From Paraburkholderia azotifigens (lineage in GTDB: Bacteria; Pseudomonadota; Gammaproteobacteria; Burkholderiales; Burkholderiaceae): a stretch of DNA of 64,000 nt. Every line of letters begins with the position of its first letter. The stretch's first letter is position 1. The notes beneath the pieces were generated by a model, which was not told the origin of the DNA, searched no databases, and saw only the letters and a program-made list of their open reading frames with translations. The stretch lies in NCBI RefSeq assembly GCF_007995085.1, contig NZ_VOQS01000003.1, positions 558,001-622,000 on the forward strand, given 5' to 3'. Position numbers and translations under genes: made by a program. Below are positions 34,986 to 43,498 of the stretch, piece by piece.

Positions 34986-36341
34986 CTACCCGTTCGCATG
35001 CACACGCTCGCGCGCGTCCTGCAGCCGGTCGCGCACGAACCGCACATGCTCGCGCAACACATAGAAACCGTCGGCGTACGCAAGCGGCATCCGCAGCGTG
35101 TCCAGCGACGCCTCGATCCGGTCGAGTTCGGCCAGCAGCTTGCTGCGTTCCTCGGCGGACGAATCGCGCATCGCATCACGCTCGATCGCGATCAGCGAAC
35201 CGTAGTAGCGATAGATCCGCGAGCGCACCCGCCAGGTGAACAGCGCGGGAATGAGCCGCAACGCCGGAAACAGCAGCACGGCGATCGGCAGCAGCAACAC
35301 CAGCAGACGATCGACCACCGTCACGAGCCAGAACGGCAGCGTGCGGTACAGGAAGCTCTTGCCCGACTTGTAGTAGCGCATCGCGTCCTCGCTGATCCGG
35401 TATTCCCGGACCACGGGGTTCGGAAACTGCCCGGCTTTCTGCAGCAGGCCGGCCATGCCGTGCACTTCCTGCGCCGCCTCGATCAGCAGATCGGAAATCG
35501 CCGGATGCAGATTCGTGCGCGCCACCAGTTCGGCCGTCGGGCTGATCAGATGGATCGTCTCGGGCGGAATCCGGCGGCGCAGGTCGAGCACGCCGGGCGG
35601 CAGTTCGAGTTCGTCGAGATACGGGAAGACGCGCGTATAGGCCGTCGCCTCGTCGAAGTTCATGACCGAGACACCGGGAATGCCGAGCAGCCGCAGCATT
35701 AGCACGCGCGTCGCCGAATCACCGTTGAGCAGCGCCGCATCGACCTGATTGGAGACCAGCGCCTTCGCGGCGTCGAGCCCGTCGAGCGGCAGCAATGCCG
35801 TCTCGCCGCCCGGTCCGATGCCGTTCGCCTCGAGCAGCTTCAGCGACAGCAGACGCGTGCCGCTGCCCTCGCGACCGATCGCTATGCGCTTGCCATCGAG
35901 ATCGGACAGCTGCGTGACGCCGCTGCCGCGATAGAACACGACGAGCGGCACATAGGTCACGCTGCCCAGCGACATCAGCGACGACGTATCGCGCCCGCCC
36001 GCCACGCCGCCCTGCACCAGCGCGATATCGACCTTCTGCTTTGGATCGAGGAGCCGGTCGAGGTTCTGCACGGAGCCGTCCGATGTCAGCACCTTGAGGG
36101 TCACGCCGTTACGCGCGAGGATCTTCCTGTACTCCTCGGCGATCTGCATGAACGAACTGTCCTGGGGACCGGCACTGATCGTGATCGTGCGCGGCGGCGC
36201 GGGGTCGACCAGCCACACGACGAGCCAGACGACCACCGCGAACAGCACCACGAACGGCAAAGAGGTCAATGCGAGATCGCGCCACACGGGATGCGTGTGA
36301 TCGCGAAGGAAGTGCGGAGAATGCGGACGAAGTCCTTTCAT
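34986..36341 (-). CDS. TAXI-family TRAP transporter solute-binding protein
   Basis: A 451-residue protein with an N-terminal membrane anchor (LTSLPFVVLFAVVVWLVVWLV) and a TAXI-type periplasmic binding domain (residues about 55-320: ITISAGPQDSSFMQIAEEYRKIL, VDIALVQGGVAG, IAIGREGSGTRLLSLKLLEANG, LVSNQVDAALLNGDSA). The C-terminus has a second membrane segment (LLVLLLPIAVLLFPALRLIPALF) and a coiled-coil tail (SKLLAELDRIEASLDTLR). This two-anchor form is longer than classic TAXI proteins and has no TRAP permease gene beside it, so transport partners are unknown. Monocistronic. Confidence 0.88.
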   Translation of the reverse strand: MKGLRPHSPHFLRDHTHPVWRDLALTSLPFVVLFAVVVWLVVWLVDPAPPRTITISAGPQDSSFMQIAEEYRKILARNGVTLKVLTSDGSVQNLDRLLDPKQKVDIALVQGGVAGGRDTSSLMSLGSVTYVPLVVFYRGSGVTQLSDLDGKRIAIGREGSGTRLLSLKLLEANGIGPGGETALLPLDGLDAAKALVSNQVDAALLNGDSATRVLMLRLLGIPGVSVMNFDEATAYTRVFPYLDELELPPGVLDLRRRIPPETIHLISPTAELVARTNLHPAISDLLIEAAQEVHGMAGLLQKAGQFPNPVVREYRISEDAMRYYKSGKSFLYRTLPFWLVTVVDRLLVLLLPIAVLLFPALRLIPALFTWRVRSRIYRYYGSLIAIERDAMRDSSAEERSKLLAELDRIEASLDTLRMPLAYADGFYVLREHVRFVRDRLQDARERVHANG

Positions 36342-36476
36342 GATCCGGCGTGCCTCCGATGTGCGCCACCGTCAATCGTAGCCGTCTCGCGCGATTCTGG
36401 GGAGCACCTTGCGATGCCTCGAAATGCTGACCAGCCGCCCCAGAACGACTGTCGATAACAAAATCGCGCGAAGCAC

Positions 36477-36505
36477 TTGCGCGATCGAAAAGGTGTCTCT
36501 ATAAT
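36477..36505 (+). promoter_or_regulatory. Promoter of tRNA-Val
   Basis: TTGCGC (36477-36482), 17-base spacer, TATAAT (36500-36505), then 13 bases to the first tRNA base. A near-consensus sigma-70 promoter. Confidence 0.8.
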
Positions 36506-36518
36506 TCGCGCCTTCGCT

Positions 36519-36595
36519 AGGCTCGTAGCTCAGCTGGTTAGAGCACCACCTTGACATGGTGGGGGTCGTTGGTTCGAGTCCAATCGAGCCTACCA
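36519..36595 (+). tRNA. tRNA-Val (anticodon GAC)
   Basis: A complete cloverleaf: acceptor stem AGGCTCG/CGAGCCT, D arm GCTC..GAGC, anticodon stem CCACC/GGTGG with loop TTGACAT (anticodon GAC, valine), variable loop, T arm TTGG..CCAA with TTCGAGT loop, discriminator A and encoded CCA (36593-36595). Length 77 with CCA. No integrase or duplicated 3' end is seen nearby. Confidence 0.97.
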
Positions 36596-36613
36596 ACGAA
36601 TATGCAGTACAGG

Positions 36614-36649
36614 AAAGCGGCAAGCATCTCGTATGCTTGCCGCTTTTTT
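36614..36649 (+). terminator. Terminator of tRNA-Val
   Basis: Stem AAAGCGGCAAGCAT (36614-36627) pairs perfectly with ATGCTTGCCGCTTT, loop CTCGT, ending in six Ts (36644-36649). Confidence 0.92.
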
Positions 36650-36690
36650 GCGTTCTGGATTCGCGCAGGCTTCGCGCGTGGCACGCAAAC

Positions 36691-36725
36691 AAAAAAGCCG
36701 AAGAACAAACCTGTTCTTCGGCTTT
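36691..36725 (-). terminator. Terminator of cyoABCD (bidirectional form)
   Basis: AAAGCCGAAGAAC (36694-36706) pairs with GTTCTTCGGCTTT (36713-36725), loop AAACCT. On the minus strand the stem is followed by a T-run, 58 bp after the cyoD stop. Confidence 0.9.
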
Positions 36726-36783
36726 CGTTCGCCGCGGCGCGTCGCGCTTTATCGCGCGACGCCCGGATGCATGCGCGAGCGCT

Positions 36784-37125
36784 TTAGCGCGACATCATGT
36801 TCATGCTGACGTTATGCATCACCCACACCGTGCCGAACACCAGGAACATCACGGCCAGCACCGTATAGGCGAGCGCGAGCGTGTTCCATCGCTGACCGGA
36901 TGTCGCCACGCTCATGTGCAGGAAAAACACCAGATGCACGACGATCTGCACGACGGCGAGCGCGGCCAGCGCCATGGGCGCCGAAGCGGCCGGCAGCCAG
37001 CCCTGCATCACGATGCCGAACGCCGCAGCCGTCAACACCACGGCCAGCACGAAGCCGACCACATAGCCGCCAATACCGCCATGCCCTGCTTCGGCATCGA
37101 GCGCGTGGGAATTCGAGTGAGCCAT
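36784..37125 (-). CDS. cyoD: Cytochrome bo3 oxidase subunit IV
   Basis: A 113-residue, three-helix subunit IV that assists assembly of the CuB centre in cytochrome bo3 ubiquinol oxidase. Helices are IGGYVVGFVLAVVLTAAAFGIV, APMALAALAVVQIVVHLVFFLHM and TLALAYTVLAVMFLVFGTVWVMHN. GGGAG precedes the ATG, which overlaps the cyoC stop by one base. Last gene of cyoABCD; a clear terminator follows. Confidence 0.95.
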   Translation of the reverse strand: MAHSNSHALDAEAGHGGIGGYVVGFVLAVVLTAAAFGIVMQGWLPAASAPMALAALAVVQIVVHLVFFLHMSVATSGQRWNTLALAYTVLAVMFLVFGTVWVMHNVSMNMMSR

Positions 37126-37739
37126 CAGTACATGCTCCCGAGATAGACAAAAGTGAACACGCAAATCCACACGACATCGAGGAAGTGCCAGAAGAGGCTC
37201 AGGCATGTCAGACGCGTGATTTCACGCTGCGTCAACTGCGGCGCGCGCGCCACCTGGACGGCGAGCACGGCCATCCAGATCAGGCCCGTGGCCACGTGCA
37301 GGCCGTGCGTGCCGACCAGCACGAAGAACGACGACAGGAACGCGCTGCGCGACGGGCCCGCGCCTTCCGCGAGCAGATGCGAGAACTCAGCAAGTTCCAG
37401 CTTCAGAAAGACAGCGCCGAGCACGAACGTCACGGCCAGCCAGCCGAGCGTGGCGCGCGTGTTCCGACCGCGCGCCGCGACCATCGCGAAGCCGTACGTG
37501 ATGCTGCTGAACAGCAGCGCAGCCGTTTCGACGGCGACGCCCGGCAGGTCGAACAGATCCTTGCCCGTCGGTCCTGCATTGAACTGATGCGCCATCACGG
37601 CGAACACCGCGAACAGCGACGCGAACAGCACACAGTCGGTCATCAGGTACAGCCAGAAGCCGAATACCGATTGCGATTCGCCATGATGACCGTGGCCGTC
37701 GACTTCGTTCAGGGTTGCGGCATGGACTTTTTGCAGCAT
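37125..37739 (-). CDS. cyoC: Cytochrome bo3 oxidase subunit III
   Basis: A 204-residue, five-helix subunit III of the haem-copper oxidase. Typical elements: [74 protein letters not shown] and the final [21 protein letters not shown]. It overlaps cyoB and cyoD by single bases, so the three are translationally coupled. Confidence 0.96.
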   Translation of the reverse strand: MLQKVHAATLNEVDGHGHHGESQSVFGFWLYLMTDCVLFASLFAVFAVMAHQFNAGPTGKDLFDLPGVAVETAALLFSSITYGFAMVAARGRNTRATLGWLAVTFVLGAVFLKLELAEFSHLLAEGAGPSRSAFLSSFFVLVGTHGLHVATGLIWMAVLAVQVARAPQLTQREITRLTCLSLFWHFLDVVWICVFTFVYLGSMY

Positions 37740-39751
37740 CACTCGACCTCCGCGAGTTCCGGCGACACATCCACACGTTGCGGGAGCGGTGTGCGGCCTT
37801 TGTTTTCGATCGTCCGCACCACGTCGGACGGAATGTAGTAGCCGTCGTCGCGGCCGAAACTGCGGCCGATCACAGTCGCGGCAATCGCCAGCAGCGCGGC
37901 GATCGCGAGCCACCAGATGTGCCACACGGCAGCGAAACCGAACGCCAGGCTAAACACGCCGATAAAGAAGCCAGCGCCCGTGTTCGACGGCATGTGGATA
38001 TCCTGATAGACGGCCTGAATGCCGAGGCCCTTGCCCATTTCCTTCATATGGGCGAAGGCATCCAGTTCCTCGACGACGGGAATTGTCGCGAAGTTATAGA
38101 CGGGCGGCGGCGACGAGATCGACCATTCGAGCGTGCGGCCGCCCCACGGATCGCCCGTGACGTCGCGATACTCAGGCTTGTTGCGGTTGATGATGCTGAC
38201 CACGAACTGCGCCACCTGGCAGACCACGCCGATTGCGATCAGCGCGACGCCGATTGCGGCAACGATCATGTACGGCTGCCACGCGGGGTTGTCGTAGTGA
38301 TTCAGACGGCGCGTCGCGCCCATGAAGCCGAGCACGTACAGCGGCATGAACGCCACGTAGAAACCCGAGAACCAGAACCAGAACGCAGCCTTGCCGAGCC
38401 GGTCGTTCAGCTTGAAACCGAACACCTTCGGGAACCAGTAGCTGACGCCCGCCAGATAGCCGAACACCACGCCGCCGATGATCGCGTTATGGAAGTGGGC
38501 GATCAGGAACAGCGAGTTGTGCAGCACGAAGTCCGCGCCCGGGATCGCCAGCATCACGCCCGTCATGCCGCCGATCGTGAACGTGATCATGAAGCCGATC
38601 GTCCACAATACGGGTGCCGTCATTTCGAGCCGGCCGCGGTAGATCGTGAACAGCCAGTTGAAGATTTTCACGCCCGTCGGAATGGCGATGATCATCGTCG
38701 CGATGCCGAAGAACGAGTTCACGTCGGCGCCCGAGCCCATCGTGAAGAAGTGGTGCGCCCACACGAGGAATGCGAGCACCATGATCGCGCACGATGCGTA
38801 CACCATCGTCTTGTAGCCGAACAGCGGCTTCTTCGCGAACGTCGAAATCACTTCCGAGTAGATGCCGAACGCGGGCAGAACCAGGATGTAGACCTCGGGG
38901 TGACCCCAAGCCCAGATCAGGTTCAGATACAGCATCGCGTTGCCGCCCGCTTCGTTGGTGAAGAAGTGCATGTCCGCGTAACGGTCGAGACCCAGCAGCG
39001 CCAGCGCAACCGTCAGGATCGGGAACGTTGCCATGATCAGCACGTTCGAACACAGCGCCGTCCACGTGAACACGGGCATCTTCATCAGCGACATGCCGGG
39101 CGCGCGCATCTTGATGATCGTCACGAAGAAGTTGATCGCCGTGATCAGCGTGCCGACACCCGACAGTTCCAGCGCCCAGATGTAGTAATCGACACCGACG
39201 CCCGGACTGAATTGCAGTTCCGACAGCGGCGGATAGGCAAGCCAGCCGACCTGCGCGAACTCGCCGATCACCAGCGAAATGTTCATCAGGATCGCGCTGA
39301 TCGCCGTCATCCAGAACGACAGCGAGTTCAGGAACGGAAACGCGACGTCGCGTGCGCCGATCTGCAGCGGCACGACGATATTGAACAGGCCCACCATCAG
39401 CGCCATCGCCATGAAGAAGATCATGATGACGCCGTGCGCGGTGAAGATCTGGTCGTAGTGATGCGGCGGCAGATAGCCGGCCGCGCCGCCGCTCGCGAGC
39501 GCGAGTTGCAGGCGCATCATCACGGCGTCGGCGAAACCGCGCAGCAGCATCAGCACGGCGACGACGATATACATCACGCCGATCCGCTTGTGATCGACGC
39601 TCGTGAGCCATTCGGCCCACAGCCAGCGCCACTTCTTCGCGCGCGTAAGAAACACGGCGACGGCCAGAACGATCAGCCCCATGAGCACGCCCGCGCCCAT
39701 GATGATCGGCTGATCGAACGGAATCGCCTCTAGAGTCAGTTTGCCGAACAT
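37739..39751 (-). CDS. cyoB: Cytochrome bo3 oxidase subunit I
   Basis: A 670-residue catalytic subunit that oxidises ubiquinol and reduces oxygen to water while pumping protons. Haem and CuB ligands are visible: the low-spin haem histidine in [13 protein letters not shown], the CuB His and cross-linked His-Tyr in [17 protein letters not shown], the histidine pair in [10 protein letters not shown], and the high-spin haem histidine in [11 protein letters not shown]. The proton-channel segment around NALF-type residues is in the helix [11 protein letters not shown] region and the length matches E. coli CyoB (663). Three bases separate it from cyoA. Confidence 0.97.
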   Translation of the reverse strand: MFGKLTLEAIPFDQPIIMGAGVLMGLIVLAVAVFLTRAKKWRWLWAEWLTSVDHKRIGVMYIVVAVLMLLRGFADAVMMRLQLALASGGAAGYLPPHHYDQIFTAHGVIMIFFMAMALMVGLFNIVVPLQIGARDVAFPFLNSLSFWMTAISAILMNISLVIGEFAQVGWLAYPPLSELQFSPGVGVDYYIWALELSGVGTLITAINFFVTIIKMRAPGMSLMKMPVFTWTALCSNVLIMATFPILTVALALLGLDRYADMHFFTNEAGGNAMLYLNLIWAWGHPEVYILVLPAFGIYSEVISTFAKKPLFGYKTMVYASCAIMVLAFLVWAHHFFTMGSGADVNSFFGIATMIIAIPTGVKIFNWLFTIYRGRLEMTAPVLWTIGFMITFTIGGMTGVMLAIPGADFVLHNSLFLIAHFHNAIIGGVVFGYLAGVSYWFPKVFGFKLNDRLGKAAFWFWFSGFYVAFMPLYVLGFMGATRRLNHYDNPAWQPYMIVAAIGVALIAIGVVCQVAQFVVSIINRNKPEYRDVTGDPWGGRTLEWSISSPPPVYNFATIPVVEELDAFAHMKEMGKGLGIQAVYQDIHMPSNTGAGFFIGVFSLAFGFAAVWHIWWLAIAALLAIAATVIGRSFGRDDGYYIPSDVVRTIENKGRTPLPQRVDVSPELAEVE

Positions 39752-39754
39752 GCG

Positions 39755-40654
39755 TTACTCCTTCGAAGCGTTCGTGCTGCAGTTGGCGTCACGGAAATCG
39801 GCGACGTGACCACTGTTGTATTTCGCAATGACGTTGTGGAACAGCTTCGGATCCACCGACGAGAAATAGCGCACCGGGTTCTTCTCGCTCGGCTTGGCGA
39901 CCGCGTAGTAGCCGTCCATATCGAGCCGGTCCGACGAGGCCTTGACCTTCTGCACCCAGCCGTCGAAATCGGCCTGGCTCACGGCGAGCGTGCGGAACTT
40001 CATGTCCGAGAAGCCCTTGCCGCTGAAATTCGCCGACACGCCCGCGTAGTCGCCCGCGTGATCCGCTATCAGGTGGACGCGCGTCTGCATGCCCGCCATC
40101 GCGTAGACCTGCGTGCCCAGTTGCGGGATGAAGAACGAGTTCATCACCGAGTCCGACGTGATGTGGAAATTCACGGGCGTGCCGACGGGCATCGCCAGCT
40201 GGTTCACCGACGCAATGCCGAGATCGGGGTAGATGAAGAGCCACTTCCAGTCGAGCGCGACGACTTCGACGTCGATCGGTTTGACGTTCGATTCGAGCGG
40301 CCGGTACGGGTCCAGCTCGTGCGTGGTTCGCCACGTCAGGATGCCGAGGAACAGGATGATCAGCGCGGGGATCGTCCACACGACGACTTCGATCGCGGTG
40401 GAATGCGCCCACTTCGGCGCGTAGACGGCATTTTTGTTGGTCGCGCGATACCGCCACGCGAAGAACAGCGTCAGCAGGATGACGGGGATGACGACGATCA
40501 GCATCGTCCACGTTGCCGTCGCGATCAGCGATTTCTCGGCAACGCCGACGCTGCCTTTCGGGTCGAGCACTTCAAGTTGACATCCCGCAAGACACGCCGT
40601 CAGGCCGACGCCGACGGGTACGAGGCAACCTCTTAAGGTTTTTCTGGCTAACAT
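39755..40654 (-). CDS. cyoA: Cytochrome bo3 oxidase subunit II
   Basis: A 299-residue subunit II with a lipoprotein signal (lipobox LAGC, Cys25), two membrane helices (TATWTMLIVVIPVILLTLFFAW, STAIEVVVWTIPALIILFLGILTW) and a periplasmic cupredoxin-like domain that lacks the CuA cysteines, as expected for a quinol oxidase (VNFHITSDSVMNSFFIPQLGTQVYAMAGM, YAGVSANFSGKGFSDMKF). First gene of the operon; ATG 40654 fits the signal peptide. The tail ends with CSTNASKE. Tandem palindromes lie 58-97 bases upstream. Confidence 0.96.
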   Translation of the reverse strand: MLARKTLRGCLVPVGVGLTACLAGCQLEVLDPKGSVGVAEKSLIATATWTMLIVVIPVILLTLFFAWRYRATNKNAVYAPKWAHSTAIEVVVWTIPALIILFLGILTWRTTHELDPYRPLESNVKPIDVEVVALDWKWLFIYPDLGIASVNQLAMPVGTPVNFHITSDSVMNSFFIPQLGTQVYAMAGMQTRVHLIADHAGDYAGVSANFSGKGFSDMKFRTLAVSQADFDGWVQKVKASSDRLDMDGYYAVAKPSEKNPVRYFSSVDPKLFHNVIAKYNSGHVADFRDANCSTNASKE

Positions 40655-40711
40655 GTTTGCCCAATAATCGATGAACCACGCTGAACACGTGTGGGGTTTG
40701 CGAGGCAAAAA

Positions 40712-40751
40712 AGCACAAGTTCTTATGTGCCAGCACAAGGTCTTATGTGCC
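40712..40751. promoter_or_regulatory. Tandem palindromic repeat upstream of cyoA
   Basis: Two abutting 20-bp units, AGCACAAGTTCTTATGTGCC (40712-40731) and AGCACAAGGTCTTATGTGCC (40732-40751), differ at one base. Each has the symmetric half-sites GCACA and TGTGC with 8 bases between. Two dimer sites on the same helix face, 20 bp apart, in front of the cyo operon point to a regulator-binding region. The regulator is unknown. Confidence 0.7.
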
Positions 40752-40986
40752 CGGCGATTCTAGGGACGCGCAGCGTTTGAAATCCTGACTTCAATCAAGA
40801 ATGCGGACAAAAACGCTGTGGGAAGGCGTGCGACGCGTTGTCACACGATGACGGAATGCCCGCTGTGTCTGTCGTCCCGGCGTGCGCCGTCCGACAGATT
40901 GCTTCGGGCCCGCTGTCGGCGTAATCGCGCACGACTGCGATCCGACGGGCCGCCCGGACACCGTTCGTGCCAAGGCGGCCCGCCGA

Positions 40987-41190
40987 TCATGCTTGCCCGG
41001 ATTCCGGGTTGTCGGCCGGCTCGTCTTCCGTTTTGTGGCCGATCAGTTCCTCCAGCGCGCCTGCGCCTTTGAAACCCGCAACCGCCGCGAGGCCCTTCGT
41101 CAACAGCGATGCATTCGGGTCCGCTTTCTCCAGCGTTTCGACGGCGGCTGCCGCGCCCGCGATCTCGCCCAGTGTGTCGAGAATGCCCAT
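40987..41190 (-). CDS. Small hypothetical protein, 67 aa
   Basis: Not recognised. A soluble Ala/Gly-rich protein (MGILDTLGEIAGAAAAVETLE, LLTKGLAAVAGFKGAGALEELIG) with an acidic C-terminal tail. AAGGAGA precedes ATG. It lies 9 bp after the DUF3597 gene on the same strand and is surely co-transcribed with it. Confidence 0.7.
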   Translation of the reverse strand: MGILDTLGEIAGAAAAVETLEKADPNASLLTKGLAAVAGFKGAGALEELIGHKTEDEPADNPESGQA

Positions 41191-41199
41191 TGCGTCTCC

Positions 41200-41598
41200 T
41201 TAGCTCGTCAGGTCGGCGGGCAGCTTGCCGCCGTTCGCCGCGAGCGCCGTCATCAGCTGCTTGTGTAGCCAGATGTTCATCGACGCGGAATCGTTCGTGT
41301 CGCCGCCGTACTTCAGTTCGCCCGCGAGCTGCCTGCGATGCTCCAGGCTGCTGTCGACGTCGAGCAGCTTCATCAGATCGACGATCGAGCGGCGCCAGTC
41401 GAGTTGCTGCGGGTTCGCTGCCGCCAGCTGATCCATCACGGCGCCGACATCGACGTCCGCGAGCGCAGCCGACACGGGTGCGGCCGGCGCGCCTGCCGAT
41501 GCGTCCGCGGGCGCGGGCGCGACGGGTTCGGCGGGCAGCGTCTCGGCGGGCTTCGCCTTGCCGAAAATCTTGCCAACGATGGTTCCAAAGATGCTCAT
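41200..41598 (-). CDS. DUF3597 protein
   Basis: A 132-residue DUF3597 family protein of unknown role. The start MSIFGTIVGKIFGKAKP and the C-terminal domain VDVGAVMDQLAAANPQQLDWRRSIVDLMKLLDVDSSLEHRRQLAGEL, KYGGDTNDSASMNIWLHKQLM match the family. Between them is a Pro/Ala linker (residues 18-47). Some family members resemble LysM-associated stress proteins. AAGGAT precedes ATG 41598. Confidence 0.85.
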   Translation of the reverse strand: MSIFGTIVGKIFGKAKPAETLPAEPVAPAPADASAGAPAAPVSAALADVDVGAVMDQLAAANPQQLDWRRSIVDLMKLLDVDSSLEHRRQLAGELKYGGDTNDSASMNIWLHKQLMTALAANGGKLPADLTS

Positions 41599-41874
41599 GA
41601 TGCGGATCCTTCTGAAGAAGTGATTGGAAAGAGACTGCGCAGCGTCGCCCGCACTCCGGCTCTCATGAATCGCGGCGACGCTGACTGCGACTAACGTTGT
41701 CTGATCCGAACCGTTGACCCTTCGCGCGCAATTGGACGCAAGTTTCACGCTTGTTTGCACTCCGGCGTATCCGCGCGACATCTTCGTGTCAAATTTTGCA
41801 AAACATTTTGCATGCCTGATTACTTCGCATCGCCATTCGGCAAGAATCGTGGTTTGATCCGCCTCCTCTCTCTA

Positions 41875-41906
41875 CCTCTCCACCTCTCCACTTCTCCACT
41901 TCTCCA
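41875..41906 (+). repeat. Four tandem 8-bp CT-rich units before the OmpA lipoprotein
   Basis: CCTCTCCA twice then CTTCTCCA twice, perfectly in register, ending 17 bases before the ATG at 41924. The unit length is not a multiple of three but the array is non-coding, so copy-number change would alter leader spacing or structure rather than frame. Confidence 0.8.
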
Positions 41907-41923
41907 CCAACGACATCAAGACC

Positions 41924-42424
41924 ATGAAAAAACTGTTGACCATCACAGCCTGCGCCGTCTCCCTGTCGATGCTCGCCGCGTGTGCCGGCCTGGATCGCAG
42001 CAAGGAAGAAGCGCTGAACCAGCAAGCCGGCATCGAAGTCTCGCAGACGAAGGAAGGCGTGCAGGTTCGCCTGCCTGAAAAAGTCCTGTTCAACTTCAAC
42101 GAATCGAGCCTGCGCGACGACGCCACGCCCGCCATCTCGCGTGTGGTCGTCGTGCTGGGCCGTACGCAGAAGCCGATGATCATCGAAGGCCATACGGACA
42201 ACGTCGGCACGCGCGAATACAACCAGCATCTGTCCGAAGCGCGCGCGAAATCGGTTGAAGACGAACTCGAGCGTCGCGGCATCGGCGCGTCGCGCATGAC
42301 GCTGAAAGGCTACGCGTTCGATCACCCCGTTGCGGACAACGACTCGCCCGAGGGCCGCGCGCGCAACCGCCGCACGGAAATCGTCGTCAAGGGCGAATCG
42401 CTCGAAGCGGTGATGGGTAAGTAA
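41924..42424 (+). CDS. OmpA-family lipoprotein (peptidoglycan-binding)
   Basis: A 166-residue outer-membrane lipoprotein with lipobox LAAC (Cys20) and a C-terminal OmpA domain that binds peptidoglycan: VLFNFNESSLRDDATPAISRVVVVL, IIEGHTDNVGTREYNQHLSEARAKSVEDEL, GYAFDHPVADNDSPEGRARNRRTEIVV. The diaminopimelate-binding aspartate and arginine are in GHTDN and NRRTEI. No clear Shine-Dalgarno precedes the ATG; the 5' leader is the CT-rich repeat. Similar proteins are called YiaD-like or Pal-like. Confidence 0.92.
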   Translation: MKKLLTITACAVSLSMLAACAGLDRSKEEALNQQAGIEVSQTKEGVQVRLPEKVLFNFNESSLRDDATPAISRVVVVLGRTQKPMIIEGHTDNVGTREYNQHLSEARAKSVEDELERRGIGASRMTLKGYAFDHPVADNDSPEGRARNRRTEIVVKGESLEAVMGK

Positions 42425-42555
42425 CGGCTATCGCAATCATGCAAGCGTCGCAACTGTGTCTCCGATGCTTGCATTGCGCTGATCCATTTGCGGCAAATGC
42501 GTAAAGATTTGTCAGAAAGCAGGCGCCGCTGCCACAAGCCGTCAACTCAAACATA

Positions 42556-43128
42556 TTGAGACCGTTGAAACCCGCTTCACTTGCCGATTCATGGTCTATC
42601 GTGTCGACCCTGCGTATTGTTGGATTACTAGGAATTATCGGAATGTTTGCCGGCTGTGCGCAAATGCCACCGGAACAGCGAGCGTCGAACGCGATCGCCG
42701 CAGTCGCGACACCGGATATGGGCACGACAGCTGACAGTGGTTCAGACGGCACACGACTCCAGTCTGAAGCCATCGCGTCCCAACCATTAAGCGGTGTGCT
42801 TCAAACAGGTTACGCGTCGTGGTATGCAAGAAAATTCCAAGGCCGCCGCACCGCAAACGGTGAACGCTATGACAGTCGCTCATTGACTGCGGCACATCGC
42901 ACGCTGCCGCTCGGCACGTATGTGCGCGTGACTTCGCTGACGACGGCGAGATCGGTGGTGGTACGTATCAACGATCGTGGGCCATTCGTCAAAGGGCGCA
43001 TTATCGACCTGTCTCTTGCGGCGGCCGAGGCACTGGGCTTGACCCGAACGTCATCGATGCAAGTGCAGATTCAACGCGTCAATAAGGCAGCGGATACGCG
43101 CGTGGCGTCCGACGGGTCGGAATCTTGA
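42556..43128 (+). CDS. rlpA: RlpA-family septal-ring lipoprotein
   Basis: A 190-residue protein with a lipobox (FAGC) and a double-psi beta-barrel RlpA domain, which cleaves denuded glycan strands at the septum. The domain shows GYASWYARKFQGRRTANGERYD, TAAHRTLPLGTYVRV and VVRINDRGPFVKGRIIDLSLAAAEALG, including the catalytic Glu and Asp. No SPOR domain follows, so targeting differs from E. coli RlpA. The start is uncertain: TTG 42556 gives the longest form and GTG 42601 gives a tighter lipoprotein signal; neither has a good ribosome site. The next gene overlaps its stop (TTGA). Confidence 0.87.
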   Translation: MRPLKPASLADSWSIVSTLRIVGLLGIIGMFAGCAQMPPEQRASNAIAAVATPDMGTTADSGSDGTRLQSEAIASQPLSGVLQTGYASWYARKFQGRRTANGERYDSRSLTAAHRTLPLGTYVRVTSLTTARSVVVRINDRGPFVKGRIIDLSLAAAEALGLTRTSSMQVQIQRVNKAADTRVASDGSES

Positions 43129-43466
43129 TCCGATTTGCGGTTGTCGCGTACCTCTTCACGCTAAGTATTTCTGGCGCATTAGCCGCGCATGCGAGCGATG
43201 AAACGCACAATGCGGCGGCCCTAGCGCTTTATCCGGCGTACAAGCCATTGGCACAACCGCTCCGTCGACTCAAACCGCTAGCGAAGAGCCCGCAACCTCC
43301 GCACCAGACTCGTCGCAAGAAGAAGACCGCGCACCGCTCCGATGTTTTCTATCGCTGGTCAGCTGAACAGCTGATGCTGGGTGGCGTCAATCCATCGCGA
43401 ATCGGAAAAAGCACGGACGACATCACCGGAAGAACAGCAAGCGGGAGCGCGGCCTCCCTCAAATAG
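43125..43466 (+). CDS. Secreted hypothetical protein, 113 aa
   Basis: Not recognised. A signal peptide (RFAVVAYLFTLSISGALA) is followed by a Pro/Lys/Arg-rich stretch (LRRLKPLAKSPQPPHQTRRKKK) and a final segment FYRWSAEQLMLGGVNPSRIGKS. The TTG start overlaps the rlpA-like stop (TTGA), so translation is coupled. The basic middle could bind the cell wall or nucleic acid. Confidence 0.55.
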   Translation: MIRFAVVAYLFTLSISGALAAHASDETHNAAALALYPAYKPLAQPLRRLKPLAKSPQPPHQTRRKKKTAHRSDVFYRWSAEQLMLGGVNPSRIGKSTDDITGRTASGSAASLK

Positions 43467-43498
43467 AGGCCGCTCGAAAGAGATGTTCTTAGATAAGC

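Noticed and set aside
36519..36784. tRNA-Val as an integration site for a genomic island
   Set aside because: No integrase gene, no duplicated tRNA 3' end and housekeeping genes on both sides; the type VI module lies on the other side with other genes between.
37715..39733. A 672-codon plus-strand frame opposite cyoB
   Set aside because: Composition is almost only Arg, Asp, His, Glu and Ala, the usual antisense shadow of a membrane protein gene in GC-rich DNA; cyoB motifs on the other strand are decisive.
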